A DNA stretch of 64,000 nucleotides from Chitinophagales bacterium (GCA_020636475.1 JACJXU010000003.1:124001-188000), one strand, 5' to 3'; shown: positions 1 to 9,054, counted from the first letter of the stretch. Notes: generated by a model from the sequence alone, not told the origin. Program-made: numbers and translations.

Positions 1-2
1 TA

Positions 3-896
3 CGCGAATTGATGGAAGGAAAATTGCGTTCATCGGGTACTTGGGAAAGCGAATTGACCCGAGCCGGACAAGCGGCAAATAACGAAGATGAACGCGAAGC
101 CTTTAAAAAAGAGGTTTGGGTGAACTTGGTACGCGAAAAGAAAATAGGCTACTTTGCGTTGTTGCGCAATTTGCGTAATATTATTGAGCAAGCACCGGAA
201 GTTATTGACGAGGCGATGGAATTATTGACCAACGAAAACTTGATAAAAAAATCGCTGGTGTTGCCTTTTCGCTATATAACGGCATACGATGAGGTACAAA
301 AACTTACCGCCGATGGTAAAATAGTACGCAAGGTGATGAACACACTTAATAAAGCAGTGGACATTGCCGTAAACAATGTACCCGTTTTTGCGGGTGATAC
401 GTTGGTAGTGTTAGATGTTTCTGGTTCGATGTCGGGCAAGCCTGCTACTATTGGCGCATTGTTTTCAGCCATTTTGGTAAAATCGAACAATGCCGATTTG
501 ATGACATTTGACAATACGGCACGATACGTAAATGTAAACACCGCCGACAGTACTTTAACCATTGCTAATGCGATAAGATTTAGCGGAGGCGGTACAAATT
601 TTCAGGATATTTTTAAACGTGCGAACAGAAAATATGCGCGTGTAATTATTTTGTCGGATATGCAAGGCTGGATAGGATACAATACGCCTACGAAAGAGTT
701 TAATGAATGGAAAAAAACTACCGGAGCCAACCCTTATGTCTATTCATATGACTTGCAAGGATATGGAACAATGCAATTTCCTGAAGCCAATGTTTTTTGC
801 ATTGCAGGATTTTCGGAAAAGATATTTGATGTAATGAAACTTTTGGAAACAGATAAAAATGCGCTGGTTAATACGATTAAATCGGTGGAAATATAG
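3..896 (+). CDS. TROVE/vWA domain protein (Ro60-like), 5' end missing
   Basis: This is the C-terminal part of a TROVE-domain protein, the bacterial relatives of the Ro60 ring protein that binds Y-like RNAs and misfolded RNA. The frame is open to the left edge (R-E-L precede the first Met), so the start lies outside the window. Residues 1-125 are helical and fit the end of the TROVE HEAT-like ring. From about residue 128 a von Willebrand A fold follows, with the MIDAS motif DVSGSMSG (Asp near 136), GGGTNF, and LSDMQGW, so metal binding looks intact. It ends with a strong hairpin terminator 28 bases downstream. The family is often found with RtcB/RNA-repair genes, but the upstream neighbours are not visible here. 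The family call is confident; the RNA ligand is unknown. Confidence 0.85.
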   Translation, partial: RELMEGKLRSSGTWESELTRAGQAANNEDEREAFKKEVWVNLVREKKIGYFALLRNLRNIIEQAPEVIDEAMELLTNENLIKKSLVLPFRYITAYDEVQKLTADGKIVRKVMNTLNKAVDIAVNNVPVFAGDTLVVLDVSGSMSGKPATIGALFSAILVKSNNADLMTFDNTARYVNVNTADSTLTIANAIRFSGGGTNFQDIFKRANRKYARVIILSDMQGWIGYNTPTKEFNEWKKTTGANPYVYSYDLQGYGTMQFPEANVFCIAGFSEKIFDVMKLLETDKNALVNTIKSVEI

Positions 897-924
897 GAGT
901 AGAATACATTATTCGTAAGATTAC

Positions 925-966
925 AACGCAATATCTTCGCCATCTTTGGTGAGGTATTGCGTTTTT
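925..966 (+). terminator. Intrinsic terminator of the TROVE gene
   Basis: AACGCAATATC pairs with GGTATTGCGTT across an 18-base loop and is followed by a short T-rich run. It lies 28 bases after the TROVE stop codon. Confidence 0.75.
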
Positions 967-1017
967 GTTTTTGATAGTACCTACTTTACTCAATTAGCAA
1001 GTCGCTTTCTTTCAATA

Positions 1018-1323
1018 TTATACTAAAATCGAATAGTTATTGCGTATTAAAAAAGGGAAAAATCTTTTTTCGCCGTATAGCAGTTTTTTGGCGTTAAAAA
1101 TTTTTGAAGCCTTGGAAAAAATTTAGCGAAAGAACTGCGGTTTTGCCCGTAAAGGGCAAAAATACCTTGAAAAAAGTGTCCTTTCTTTTGCTTCGTTTTC
1201 TTTGGACAAGCAAAGAAAATGAAGAAATCCCCAAGCATAGTTTTGTAACTAAAGTTGCGAGGCAGATACTTACCTTTAATAATTCCTAAACCAATACGCA
1301 ACCTTCATACTGTTTTGGTATTA
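1018..1323. repeat. Structured intergenic repeat, copy 1 (MITE-like, inverted ends)
   Basis: A roughly 305 bp segment is repeated at 50777-51118 with high identity. Both copies begin with TATAxTAC(C/T)AAAAT and end with its complement (ATTTTGGTATA type; here TGTTTTGGTATTATA). A second inner inverted pair is TTGCGTATT / AATACGCAA. Inside are two conserved hairpins: TTTTGCCC / GGGCAAAA, with a loop that differs between copies, and TTTTCTTTG-GACAAG-CAAAGAAAA. Short open frames on both strands are by-products of these hairpins and are not genes. The rest of the 897-1409 gap holds only the terminator. Confidence 0.8.
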
Positions 1324-1409
1324 TATCTTCGTTCGTAAGTTCAGTGAATTAAATATTTGATGGCGACTGAATTTGCTGTATTACTTCTTGTGCATCATGC
1401 AATTTATTG

Positions 1410-1580
1410 TTATACAGTAGGCGCATCTTGCACAATTTGGCTGTAATCTTCCTCCGACAAATAGTTTTGTAGCAATTCTTTTACATTAGTTTTAGGAGTA
1501 CTTTCTTGTTTTTTCCATGTAAAAGAACAGGATTTGACGAAAAGAAGCAATATGAAATTTAAAATTAGAAGTTGTTGCAT
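1410..1580 (-). CDS. Small putative lipoprotein, probably frameshifted near its 3' end
   Basis: This is a 56-residue ORF whose ATG overlaps the stop of the upstream lipoprotein gene as TAATG, a typical sign of translational coupling. The N-terminus is hydrophobic (LILNFILLLFVKSC) with a lipobox-like Cys, so it is probably a membrane-anchored periplasmic peptide. The frame stops at 1410, but another frame stays open down to a TAA at 1349-1351 and reads naturally (LLYNNKLHDAQEVIQQ). A single-base indel around 1435-1450 would join the two into about 76 residues. Either the gene is decaying or the sequence has an error. No family is recognised. Confidence 0.5.
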   Translation of the reverse strand: MQQLLILNFILLLFVKSCSFTWKKQESTPKTNVKELLQNYLSEEDYSQIVQDAPTV

Positions 1581-2206
1581 TAGTTATAATTAAAATGAGG
1601 AAGGTCTTTTTGGGAAATACCCCAAAAATCATAATAGTCTAAATTTAAGAGAATGGGTACTATTGTAATGCCTTGCTGGTTTGCTTCATGTATGTGTGTG
1701 AGCCAGTCAAATGATTTTTCTTTATTGAGTTTTCCCATATATTCTGCCCACGTAATGAGTACATAATAATCCGCTTTGGGCAAATCATTTGTACTAAAAG
1801 AAGATTGGGTATTCAGGTTTATTTTGTTGAGGAGCATAGCATTTAAAGTCCGAGTGGTATCAGAAATTTGCTGCGAAGCATTTTTAAGTCCGTCAATAAA
1901 TACACTCACGCCGGCATTGCAAGAAGTAGGCGTTTCGCGATAGTCTAAAAAATAGCCGTCTTTGTTATAAAAATACGCATCGGGAAAACTTTTTAAGACA
2001 TTTAGGGTGTTGTTGAGGTCGGTGGTATCTTTTGCAATTAAGAGAAAATCGGTAGTAGCATTATGTTTTTGCAAATATGCGAGCGTACTATTTTGGGTTT
2101 TTATTTTTGGGCTGTGAATACTATACATTTTTCTTAAATAAAACGAACAGGAAGAGTGAATGAGTAGTATGAAGAAAATGAAAAATAGAAATCTGTAATT
2201 ATTCAT
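1580..2206 (-). CDS. Putative lipoprotein of unknown function
   Basis: The 208-residue product starts with a short positive segment and a Phe/Ile-rich hydrophobic stretch ending in LLIHSSC, so a lipobox Cys near residue 20 is likely and the protein would sit in the envelope. The mature part is rich in Asn, Thr and Tyr. It contains ITWAEYMGKLNKEKSFDW and ends near DLPHFNYN. It resembles small Bacteroidota proteins that report on a redoxin-like or conjugation context, but no family can be named. It forms a two-gene unit with the small downstream lipoprotein ORF, with which it shares one base (TAATG). Confidence 0.65.
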   Translation of the reverse strand: MNNYRFLFFIFFILLIHSSCSFYLRKMYSIHSPKIKTQNSTLAYLQKHNATTDFLLIAKDTTDLNNTLNVLKSFPDAYFYNKDGYFLDYRETPTSCNAGVSVFIDGLKNASQQISDTTRTLNAMLLNKINLNTQSSFSTNDLPKADYYVLITWAEYMGKLNKEKSFDWLTHIHEANQQGITIVPILLNLDYYDFWGISQKDLPHFNYN

Positions 2207-2265
2207 AGTTGGAGGATTTTAGAGCTAAAATTATAGTAAAAATATAATTATTTATTAATAATTAT

Positions 2266-2301
2266 AAAAACTATCGGTAATTTTGATTACCGATAGTTTT
2301 T
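2266..2301 (-). terminator. Strong hairpin terminator (both strands possible)
   Basis: AAAAACTATCGGTAA and TTACCGATAGTTTTT form a perfect 15 bp stem around the loop TTTTGA. It lies 10 bases past the end of the secreted-protein gene on the minus strand. The A/T tracts on both sides would allow it to work in either direction. Confidence 0.85.
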
Positions 2302-2311
2302 GATGAGGATT

Positions 2312-2767
2312 TTAGAAATGAATAATATACTGTTTGTCAGTAGTAGTTATAGCATATTTACCAACTTTTATAGTATAACTATCTGTACCTAAACTTCTAC
2401 ACACATCTGAAGTTAAGGCATAATCTTCATCTACGATAAAAGTTCTTGAGCTAAAATAAGTTTCTACTTGTGATCTGCTCAAAGAGTTTTTATCGACAGA
2501 TAAAACTAGATGCCCTTCAGTTAAGGTTATAGTGCCAGTTGGTTGCATAGCACTACCCAAGTCAAATCCAATTCTACAAACACCAAAACCAGTACATCCT
2601 GCCTTAGGTTTTCCAAATTCTATCTTAATATTCAGAACAGGACCTCTTAAAAACTTACCAAAATTTCCTACCTCCTTTTGATTGGACGTATTATTATTTG
2701 AATAAGATACATGATTTGCTAAAAGCAAACTTAAAATTACGATTAGACTCAAAACTAATTTTTTCAT
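2312..2767 (-). CDS. Secreted protein of unknown function
   Basis: A 151-residue protein with a clear Sec signal (MKKLVLSLIVILSLLLANHV, predicted cleavage near residue 22). The mature part has a small Gly-rich, Cys-containing section (KAGCTGFGVCRIGFDLG), a middle predicted as beta strands (GTITLTEGHLVLSVD) and a third Cys in DVCRSLG. It has no sorting domain. Base composition is more AT-rich than in the neighbouring operons. It is monocistronic, with its own terminator at 2266-2301. The segment around it (1.0-3.3 kb) holds repeats and broken genes and looks accessory. No family is recognised. Confidence 0.65.
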   Translation of the reverse strand: MKKLVLSLIVILSLLLANHVSYSNNNTSNQKEVGNFGKFLRGPVLNIKIEFGKPKAGCTGFGVCRIGFDLGSAMQPTGTITLTEGHLVLSVDKNSLSRSQVETYFSSRTFIVDEDYALTSDVCRSLGTDSYTIKVGKYAITTTDKQYIIHF

Positions 2768-2807
2768 AAAATTAAAATTTAAAAATTAAAAAAAGTAATA
2801 AAAACGT

Positions 2808-2832
2808 AAAAATTTTATCGCGCGATTTTTAC
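2808..2832. promoter_or_regulatory. Inverted repeat, candidate operator
   Basis: GTAAAAAT and ATTTTTAC flank a short centre that contains ATCGCGAT. It lies between the divergent secreted-protein gene and the XRE regulator, just upstream of a -7 box at 2849, and so may be the regulator's own operator. Inferred from position and symmetry only. Confidence 0.4.
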
Positions 2833-2848
2833 ATTGACAAAATTATTC

Positions 2849-2856
2849 TATATTTG
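2849..2856 (+). promoter_or_regulatory. Candidate -7 promoter box for the XRE gene
   Basis: TATATTTG matches the Bacteroidota -7 consensus TAnnTTTG. It lies about 84 bases upstream of the XRE start. Confidence 0.45.
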
Positions 2857-2939
2857 CAGTAGTGATAATATTTATAGGTTCTAATGCAGAACTCAGGAGG
2901 TATTAAGTTAGAACCACAAAACAAAAAAAATTCTTTAGT

Positions 2940-3303
2940 ATGCCTATTGGAATTAAAATCAGAAAATGGAGAGAATTGCGCAACTACTCGCAAACGTATA
3001 TGGCGCAAGAACTGGGAATATCCCAAAAAAGTTATTCTAAGTTGGAAAATGGTGAGGTGAATTGTAGCGTAAGGATGCCTACAAAGAATTGCCGAACTGT
3101 TAGATATAACACCGGAAGATATTATGAATTTAAACGAACAAAATCTCGTTATTCAATCGCACAATGGCGTAGCCAACAACAATGTACGCAAATTGGTAAT
3201 GAACACCAATGAGGAGTTATTGCAAAAACTCCTTACCCAATATGAATTAAGGATAAAACAATTGGAGGAAAAACTAAGCGGTTTGAGTGGAAGTAGTTTA
3301 TAA
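2940..3303 (+). pseudogene. XRE-family transcriptional regulator, broken by one extra base
   Basis: The first 45 residues form a helix-turn-helix: IKIRKWRELRNYSQTYMAQ, then LGISQKSYSKLENGEV. At 3078-3079 the frame slips. Removing one C from ATGCCTAC gives an uninterrupted continuation (RMLQRIAELLDITPEDIM) followed by a coiled tail (QKLLTQYELRIKQLEEKL) ending at the TAA at 3301-3303, for about 121 residues. This matches the usual layout of small Bacteroidota XRE regulators with a C-terminal coiled coil. As given, translation continues in the wrong frame to 3212. It may be a true mutation or a sequencing error. The stop is only 6 bases from the end of the convergent efflux gene. Confidence 0.8.
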
Positions 3304-3309
3304 TCAAAA

Positions 3310-4716
3310 TTACCGCCAACCCCCACCCAAAGCACGATACAACTGCACCTGCGCACTTAGTTGCGCGTAGCGGGCTTGTATGTACTCCAACTGCGCATTG
3401 AGCGCGCGCTCATTTGCCAAAATAATGTCTAAATAATTTCCCAAACCATTGTTTACCAAATCTTCAGAAAACTGTGTAGCCAGCGCAAAGGTTTCGTATT
3501 CCCGTTGCTTTAGTGCTGCAATATTACTTTGTGTTTCAAAAGCTGCCAGTGCGTTGGAAACTTCTTGTGTTGCCGTAAGCAGACTTTTTCTAAAATTCAA
3601 ATACGCTATTTCCTCGCTCGATTTTCGTACGGCGAGATTGCTGCGGATGCGTTTTTGATTGAAAATGGGTTGCGTCAGTCCGCCAACTATATTGGCAAAA
3701 ATAGAATGTAGTGAAAATAACTTATCCAAATCAATGCTCTGTAATCCTGTACTTCCTGTAATGGTAAGACTCGGATAAAACTGCGCCTGCGCCACATTGG
3801 TCAGTTCAAAAGCTTTTATAAGCTCGAACTCCGCCGCACGCACGTCAGGACGATTGGCGAGCAATTGTATAGGATAAGCCGTTTGTATATTTGCCGAAAT
3901 CTCCGTTTGCGATAATTTGCTGCGCAATAGCGTATCAGGACTTTCGCCCATAAGCAAATGGAGATAATTTTCTTGCGTTTTTATCAAATAATCCGTAGTC
4001 AGCAAGCGACTTTTTACATTTAAAAGTTGTGCTTCCGCCTGCTTTACGGCTACTTCTGTAAGCAAGCCCGCCTCTTTCAAAGCCTTAGAAGTGGTGATAT
4101 ATTGGGCGCGATAGTCAATATTTTGCAGCAAAATGTCGCGCTGCTCGTCGTACGCCATCAGTTGAAAATAGGCAGTCGCCAAACTCGCCACCACTTGCGA
4201 AGCTACTGCTTGCTGTCCGGCAACAGAACGCATATAATCCGCCGCAACAGCTTTGCGCTCGCTTAGGAGTTTGCCCCAAATGTCTATTTCCCAGTTCATT
4301 TGAAGTCCCACACCGTATTGAAACAGATGCCGTCTTTCGCCAATAAGTTGCCCAAACTGCGTGTTGAGCGAAGAAGTGCTGTAAGTAATAGTAGGATTTA
4401 GAGCCACTGTAGGTGCAATATTAACATTTGCCTGCTGCAAATAGGCTTCAGCAATTTCCATATTTTTTAGCGCAATTCTCACATCAATATTTTCGCTAAG
4501 AGCTTTGGAAATGTACGCTTGTAGCAAGGTGTCGGCAAATATTTCTTTCCAGCTAAAATCAGCCAGCGAAGTGCTATCCGCAGGCGCGACATCTAAGCGA
4601 TATTTTAGTGCTTTAGTTAGCTTTTCGCTTGGTGTATGGTAGGGTGTTAATACTTTGCAGGCAGGCAAAAACAAAAGGCTTAGGGCAAAGAAAAAGGCAT
4701 AATATTTAGTCTTCAT
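3310..4716 (-). CDS. Outer-membrane efflux lipoprotein (TolC/OprM-type)
   Basis: This is the outer-membrane channel of a tripartite RND pump. The 468-residue product has a lipoprotein signal ending LLFLPAC (Cys near 20), then two copies of the OEP domain with long amphipathic helices, for example NIDVRIALKNMEIAEAYLQQ and, in the second half, ANRPDVRAAEFELIKA, a hallmark of the NodT/OprM group. The ATG at 4716 (MKTKYY) was chosen over one two codons earlier; it overlaps the RND gene's end by 11 bases. Last gene of the three-gene operon. Confidence 0.93.
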   Translation of the reverse strand: MKTKYYAFFFALSLLFLPACKVLTPYHTPSEKLTKALKYRLDVAPADSTSLADFSWKEIFADTLLQAYISKALSENIDVRIALKNMEIAEAYLQQANVNIAPTVALNPTITYSTSSLNTQFGQLIGERRHLFQYGVGLQMNWEIDIWGKLLSERKAVAADYMRSVAGQQAVASQVVASLATAYFQLMAYDEQRDILLQNIDYRAQYITTSKALKEAGLLTEVAVKQAEAQLLNVKSRLLTTDYLIKTQENYLHLLMGESPDTLLRSKLSQTEISANIQTAYPIQLLANRPDVRAAEFELIKAFELTNVAQAQFYPSLTITGSTGLQSIDLDKLFSLHSIFANIVGGLTQPIFNQKRIRSNLAVRKSSEEIAYLNFRKSLLTATQEVSNALAAFETQSNIAALKQREYETFALATQFSEDLVNNGLGNYLDIILANERALNAQLEYIQARYAQLSAQVQLYRALGGGWR

Positions 4717-7700
4717 CAGCATGTCTTTTTAAAGCAATACGCTCATTCAACCATTCAAAAACAACATAAAGCGTAGGAATAATTAATACTCCAAGCAGCG
4801 TGCCGATAAGCAAACCGGCAGCCGCACCTGTACCAATAGAACGATTGCCCACCGCACCAATACCCGAAGCAAAAACCAAGGGCAACATACCAAAAATGAA
4901 GGCAAACGAAGTCATAAGAATTGGACGAAGGCGTGTTTTGGCAGCGTGGAGGGCAGCATCAATAATTGTTTCGCCATTTTTTCGGTTTTGGTGGGCAAAC
5001 TCTACAATCAAAATCGCATTTTTTGCCAATAAACCAACAAGCATTATCAAGGCAATTTGGAAATAAATATTGTTTTCCAAGCCCATCATCCATTGCCCGA
5101 AATAAGCACCCATCACTCCAAAAGGTAGCGAAAATAATACCGCCAAAGGCAAAATAAAACTTTCGTACTGCGCTGCCAAGATGAAAAACACAAAAATAAA
5201 ACTCAATACAAAAATCAAAAGTGTTTGCGAACCCGCACCCACTTCTTCGCGCGTAAGTCCTGTATAATCAATACCAAAGTTCGCATTGAGGGTTTGCGAA
5301 GCAACTTCCTGTGCTGCTTTTATGGCATCGCCCGTACTAAAACCTTCGGCATTGGAGCCGTTTATGTTCACCGAAGTAAACAAATTGAAGCGATTGATGC
5401 TTTGCGGTCCGTAGCTATTGCTAAGTGTGGCAAACTGCGAAACAGGACTCATTTCGCCCGAAGCTGTACGCACATACAAGCCATTCAAACTTTCGGGATT
5501 AGCGCGGTCTTTGGGCGGAGCTTGTACCATTACCCTGAATTGTTTCCCAAATTTAGAAAAATCCGCCGCATACACGCCGCCAATATACGCTTGCAACGCC
5601 GCAAGAATACTGCTTACTGATACACCTGCCATTTCCGCTTTGGCTACATCAACATTTAAAGTGTATTGTGGATAATTGGTATTAAAAGAAGTTTGTGCAA
5701 AACTAATTTCGGGTCTTTTACCCAAATCGGCAATAAAATTTTGTGCCACATCATTCAGTTCACTTATTTCGCCGCCGGCTTTGTCCAATAGCACAATTTG
5801 AAAACCGGCACTGTTGCTAAAACCCGGAATACTCGGCGGACTAAAAAAGATAATGCGCGCATCGGGAATGGTAGCGGCTATGCCAAATAGTTTTTGGGTG
5901 ATGACTTTAATACTTTGTTCTTTAGAAGCAGTTCTTTCTTCAAATGGCTGGAGGCGCACAAATGCTAATGCTGTATTACTGCCGTTGCCGGAAATAAAAC
6001 TTCGTCCCGTAGCAAAAGTGAGTCCTTTTACACCCGGAATTTGTTGTGCTTTTTCCGATAATTCTTTACAAACATTGTAGGTACGCTCTAAGGAAGCTCC
6101 CGGCGGTAATTCTACATTAGAAAAAATAATTCCTCTATCTTCGGCGGGAACAAATCCTTGCGGCATGCGCTGATTTACATAGTAAAGTGTACCCAACGTA
6201 CCCAAAAATAGTAGTGCAACAATCCAATGATGTCGAATAATAAGTCCTACCACTTTGCCATAGCGCAATTTTATGGCTTCAAAACCCGCATTAAACTTAT
6301 AGAAAAATTTTTGCAGCCAATTTTTTTGCTTGTAATCTTCATGTTGGTGCGATGAAGTTAAAAATAACGAACACAAAACCGGACTGAGCGTAAGCGCATT
6401 TACAGCAGAAATGAGAATAGCCACAATGAGCGTGATACCAAATTGCTGATAAAACATGCCCACCGGACCTTGAATAAACGTTACCGGAATAAATACCGAA
6501 GCCATTACTAAAGTAATAGAAATAATGGCACCCGTTATTTCGTGCATAGCCCCTAAGGTAGCTTTGCGAGAATTTTTTTCACCCGCTTCCAACTTAGTGT
6601 GTACCGCTTCCACAACTACTATGGCATCATCCACCACAATTCCAATAGCTAATACAAGCGCAAATAGTGTGAGTAAATTGAGCGAATAACCAAACATATT
6701 GAGAAAGAAAAACGCGCCAATAATGGAAACCGGAACCGAAATAGCCGGAATAAGTGTGGAACGAAAATCTTGCAGAAAGAGAAAAACCACAAGAAATACC
6801 AAGATAAATGCTTCGACAAGTGTACTGACTACTTTTTTGATAGAGGCATCTAAAAATTCGTTGGTATCGTAGTTGATGGTATAATGAATGCCTTGCGGCA
6901 AAGATTTTTCGGCATTTTCTAAATAAGATTTTATTTCTTTGATAATATCTTGCGCATTGGAGCCGGGTGTTTGAAAAATTCCCATACTCACGGCAGGATT
7001 TCCGCTACTCTCGCCTACGCCGGCATACGAAAGGGCATCTAACTGAATGTCCGCAAGGTCTTTGAGGCGCAAAATACTGCCGTTGGCTAAGGTGCGGATA
7101 ATAATGTTTTCGTATTCGGAAATTTCGCTGAATTTTCCCCGATATTTTATAACATATTCAAAAGAATTACCATCATTTTGTCCCAACTGTCCGGCAGCTG
7201 CTTCGCGACTTTGCTCGTTGATAGCAGCAATAACATCGGCGGGTACTAAATTGTAAACGGCTAATTTTTCAGGCTTTAGCCAAATACGCATCGCATAATC
7301 TTTTCCGCCAAAAACTTGTGCATTGCCCACCCCACGAATACGTTTTATTGCCGGAATGATATTGATGTTCATGTAATTTTGAATAAACGTGCCACTGTAC
7401 TCCGGATTGGTGGAGTAAAAAGACAAAAACATTAACGCACCGGAACGCGCTTTGAGCGTAGTAACGCCCGCACGGGTAACTTCCGTAGGCAATAAAGGCA
7501 TTGCTCTGTTCACCAAGTTTTGCACATTCACGGCGGCAATATCAGGATTTACGCCTTGCTCGAAAAATACTTGCACCGAAGCCGAACCATCATTTCCGGC
7601 AGAAGAAATAATGTAGGTCATTCCTTCTACACCGTTTACGGCTTCTTCAATCGGAATAATTACCGACTCCATTACCGTTTCGGCACTGGCTCCGGTGTAG

Positions 7701-7843
7701 TTGGCAGCAACTGTTACTGTTGGCGGCGCAATGTCGGGATATTGTGTAACGGGTAGCACAATTAAACCCAGAATACCCAATATGACAATGATGATAGAAA
7801 TCACCACTGACATAACCGGACGGTCGATGAAAAATTTTATCAT
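4706..7843 (-). CDS. RND multidrug efflux transporter (AcrB/MexB, HAE1 family)
   Basis: The inner-membrane proton-driven pump of the operon, at 1045 residues the usual length of AcrB-type proteins. It begins MIKFFIDRPVMSVVISI, the classic TM1. The TM4 proton-relay motif VDDAIVVVEA is near residue 404 and the TM10 Lys in AKNAILIVEFA near residue 941, so the Asp-Asp-Lys relay is intact. The large periplasmic loops have the porter and docking segments expected of hydrophobe/amphiphile exporters rather than heavy-metal pumps. The start codon shares one base with the stop of the adaptor gene. Substrate cannot be read from sequence. Confidence 0.96.
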   Translation of the reverse strand: MIKFFIDRPVMSVVISIIIVILGILGLIVLPVTQYPDIAPPTVTVAANYTGASAETVMESVIIPIEEAVNGVEGMTYIISSAGNDGSASVQVFFEQGVNPDIAAVNVQNLVNRAMPLLPTEVTRAGVTTLKARSGALMFLSFYSTNPEYSGTFIQNYMNINIIPAIKRIRGVGNAQVFGGKDYAMRIWLKPEKLAVYNLVPADVIAAINEQSREAAAGQLGQNDGNSFEYVIKYRGKFSEISEYENIIIRTLANGSILRLKDLADIQLDALSYAGVGESSGNPAVSMGIFQTPGSNAQDIIKEIKSYLENAEKSLPQGIHYTINYDTNEFLDASIKKVVSTLVEAFILVFLVVFLFLQDFRSTLIPAISVPVSIIGAFFFLNMFGYSLNLLTLFALVLAIGIVVDDAIVVVEAVHTKLEAGEKNSRKATLGAMHEITGAIISITLVMASVFIPVTFIQGPVGMFYQQFGITLIVAILISAVNALTLSPVLCSLFLTSSHQHEDYKQKNWLQKFFYKFNAGFEAIKLRYGKVVGLIIRHHWIVALLFLGTLGTLYYVNQRMPQGFVPAEDRGIIFSNVELPPGASLERTYNVCKELSEKAQQIPGVKGLTFATGRSFISGNGSNTALAFVRLQPFEERTASKEQSIKVITQKLFGIAATIPDARIIFFSPPSIPGFSNSAGFQIVLLDKAGGEISELNDVAQNFIADLGKRPEISFAQTSFNTNYPQYTLNVDVAKAEMAGVSVSSILAALQAYIGGVYAADFSKFGKQFRVMVQAPPKDRANPESLNGLYVRTASGEMSPVSQFATLSNSYGPQSINRFNLFTSVNINGSNAEGFSTGDAIKAAQEVASQTLNANFGIDYTGLTREEVGAGSQTLLIFVLSFIFVFFILAAQYESFILPLAVLFSLPFGVMGAYFGQWMMGLENNIYFQIALIMLVGLLAKNAILIVEFAHQNRKNGETIIDAALHAAKTRLRPILMTSFAFIFGMLPLVFASGIGAVGNRSIGTGAAAGLLIGTLLGVLIIPTLYVVFEWLNERIALKRHADED

Positions 7844-9054
7844 TATTCAAATAAAGGTTTTAGGCTATTTAGTAAGCTGTCGAAAGAAATTACTTGTTCT
7901 TTTACCGGAATACCATTTTGTACACTGCCTACGCCCAAAGCAATTACGTGTTCGCCTTGTTTTAGTCCGTTTTCTACGATTGCCATATTGTTTATGCGCT
8001 CGCTTATTTTCACAATGGTCGAACGTGCAGTATCTTTTTCTACTTTAAATACATGTACAATACCTTGTTGGTCCACCGTAGCGGATTCGGGAATAACTAT
8101 TACTTTTTCAAAGGTTTTGGGAATTTTAATAACACCTGTATTGCCATTGCTCAGTAGTTGGTTGGCGTTGGGAAAAAGTGCTCTGAATTGAATGGTGCCT
8201 GTTTTAGGGTCAATTTGTCCGGTAACGGTTTCGATACTGCCTTCTTGTTCGTAAGTAGCACCATTGGCTAATATTAACTGTACTTTGGGCAAGTTTTTTA
8301 ACTTTTGTGCCAAAGTAGTGCCTTGCGTTTTTTCGAGAAAATCAAGGTACTGGCTTTCGTTCATAGAAAAATAAGCGTAGAGTTGGCGGGTATCGGAAAT
8401 AGTAGTGAGTGGCGTAGGGTCGCTGGGACTTACTAAACTGCCTTCTTTGTGCGACAAACTGCCAATAGTGCCGCTAATGGGTGCGCGAATAATGGAATAA
8501 TCGATGTTGGCGTTGATAGAGTTGAGATTTGCCATTGCTTGGTTTTTTCCGGCTTCAGCTTGTAGCAAACGACTTTGGGCAGAGGCGAGATTGGCTTTGG
8601 CGGTTTCTAATTGTATCGGACTGATAATTTGTTTTTCTACCAAAGGAATGAGTTTGTTCACTTCTACTTGCGCTGCGCTCACGGCTGATTTCGCAGCAGC
8701 AATATTGGCTTCGGCAGCACTAATAGCCGACTGGGCGGCGTTGGCATTTTCGGTGAGCATATTGGTTTCCAAACGGAAAAGTTTTTGCCCTTTGCCTACT
8801 TTTTGCCCTTCATCTATATACACTTCTTTGATATAGCCCGAAATTTTTGCCCGAACATCATTGTTGTTTATTCCTTGAATACTACAAGGATATTTGTCGT
8901 AGCCCACGACATTTTTTTCGGGAACACTAATTACTTTTACCACTTTTATAGAACGAACTGCCGGAGGAGGTGTATTGTTTTTACAAGCTAAAAAACTAAG
9001 GTAAATAGGTAATACTAAAATTAGTGCAGACAGGTATAACTTGTTTAAATGCAT
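7843..9054 (-). CDS. RND periplasmic adaptor (membrane fusion protein, AcrA-type)
   Basis: A 403-residue lipoprotein (lipobox LSFLAC near residue 24). It has the adaptor order: barrel-sandwich half (AKISGYIKEVYIDEGQKV), an Ala/Gln-rich coiled-coil hairpin at about residues 95-175, the second lipoyl half (IRAPISGTIGSLSHKEGSLV), then the beta-barrel and membrane-proximal domains. It is the first gene of the operon and overlaps acrB-like by one base. On the minus strand a TTTG-N20-TAAATTGC arrangement lies just before the start and could be the promoter. Confidence 0.94.
   Translation of the reverse strand: MHLNKLYLSALILVLPIYLSFLACKNNTPPPAVRSIKVVKVISVPEKNVVGYDKYPCSIQGINNNDVRAKISGYIKEVYIDEGQKVGKGQKLFRLETNMLTENANAAQSAISAAEANIAAAKSAVSAAQVEVNKLIPLVEKQIISPIQLETAKANLASAQSRLLQAEAGKNQAMANLNSINANIDYSIIRAPISGTIGSLSHKEGSLVSPSDPTPLTTISDTRQLYAYFSMNESQYLDFLEKTQGTTLAQKLKNLPKVQLILANGATYEQEGSIETVTGQIDPKTGTIQFRALFPNANQLLSNGNTGVIKIPKTFEKVIVIPESATVDQQGIVHVFKVEKDTARSTIVKISERINNMAIVENGLKQGEHVIALGVGSVQNGIPVKEQVISFDSLLNSLKPLFE

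Noticed and set aside
1047..1301. Open reading frames on both strands of the 1.0 kb repeat (and the same at 50.8 kb)
   Set aside because: They come from the hairpin stems of a repeated non-coding element; neither has a start context nor a protein pattern apart from the repeat.
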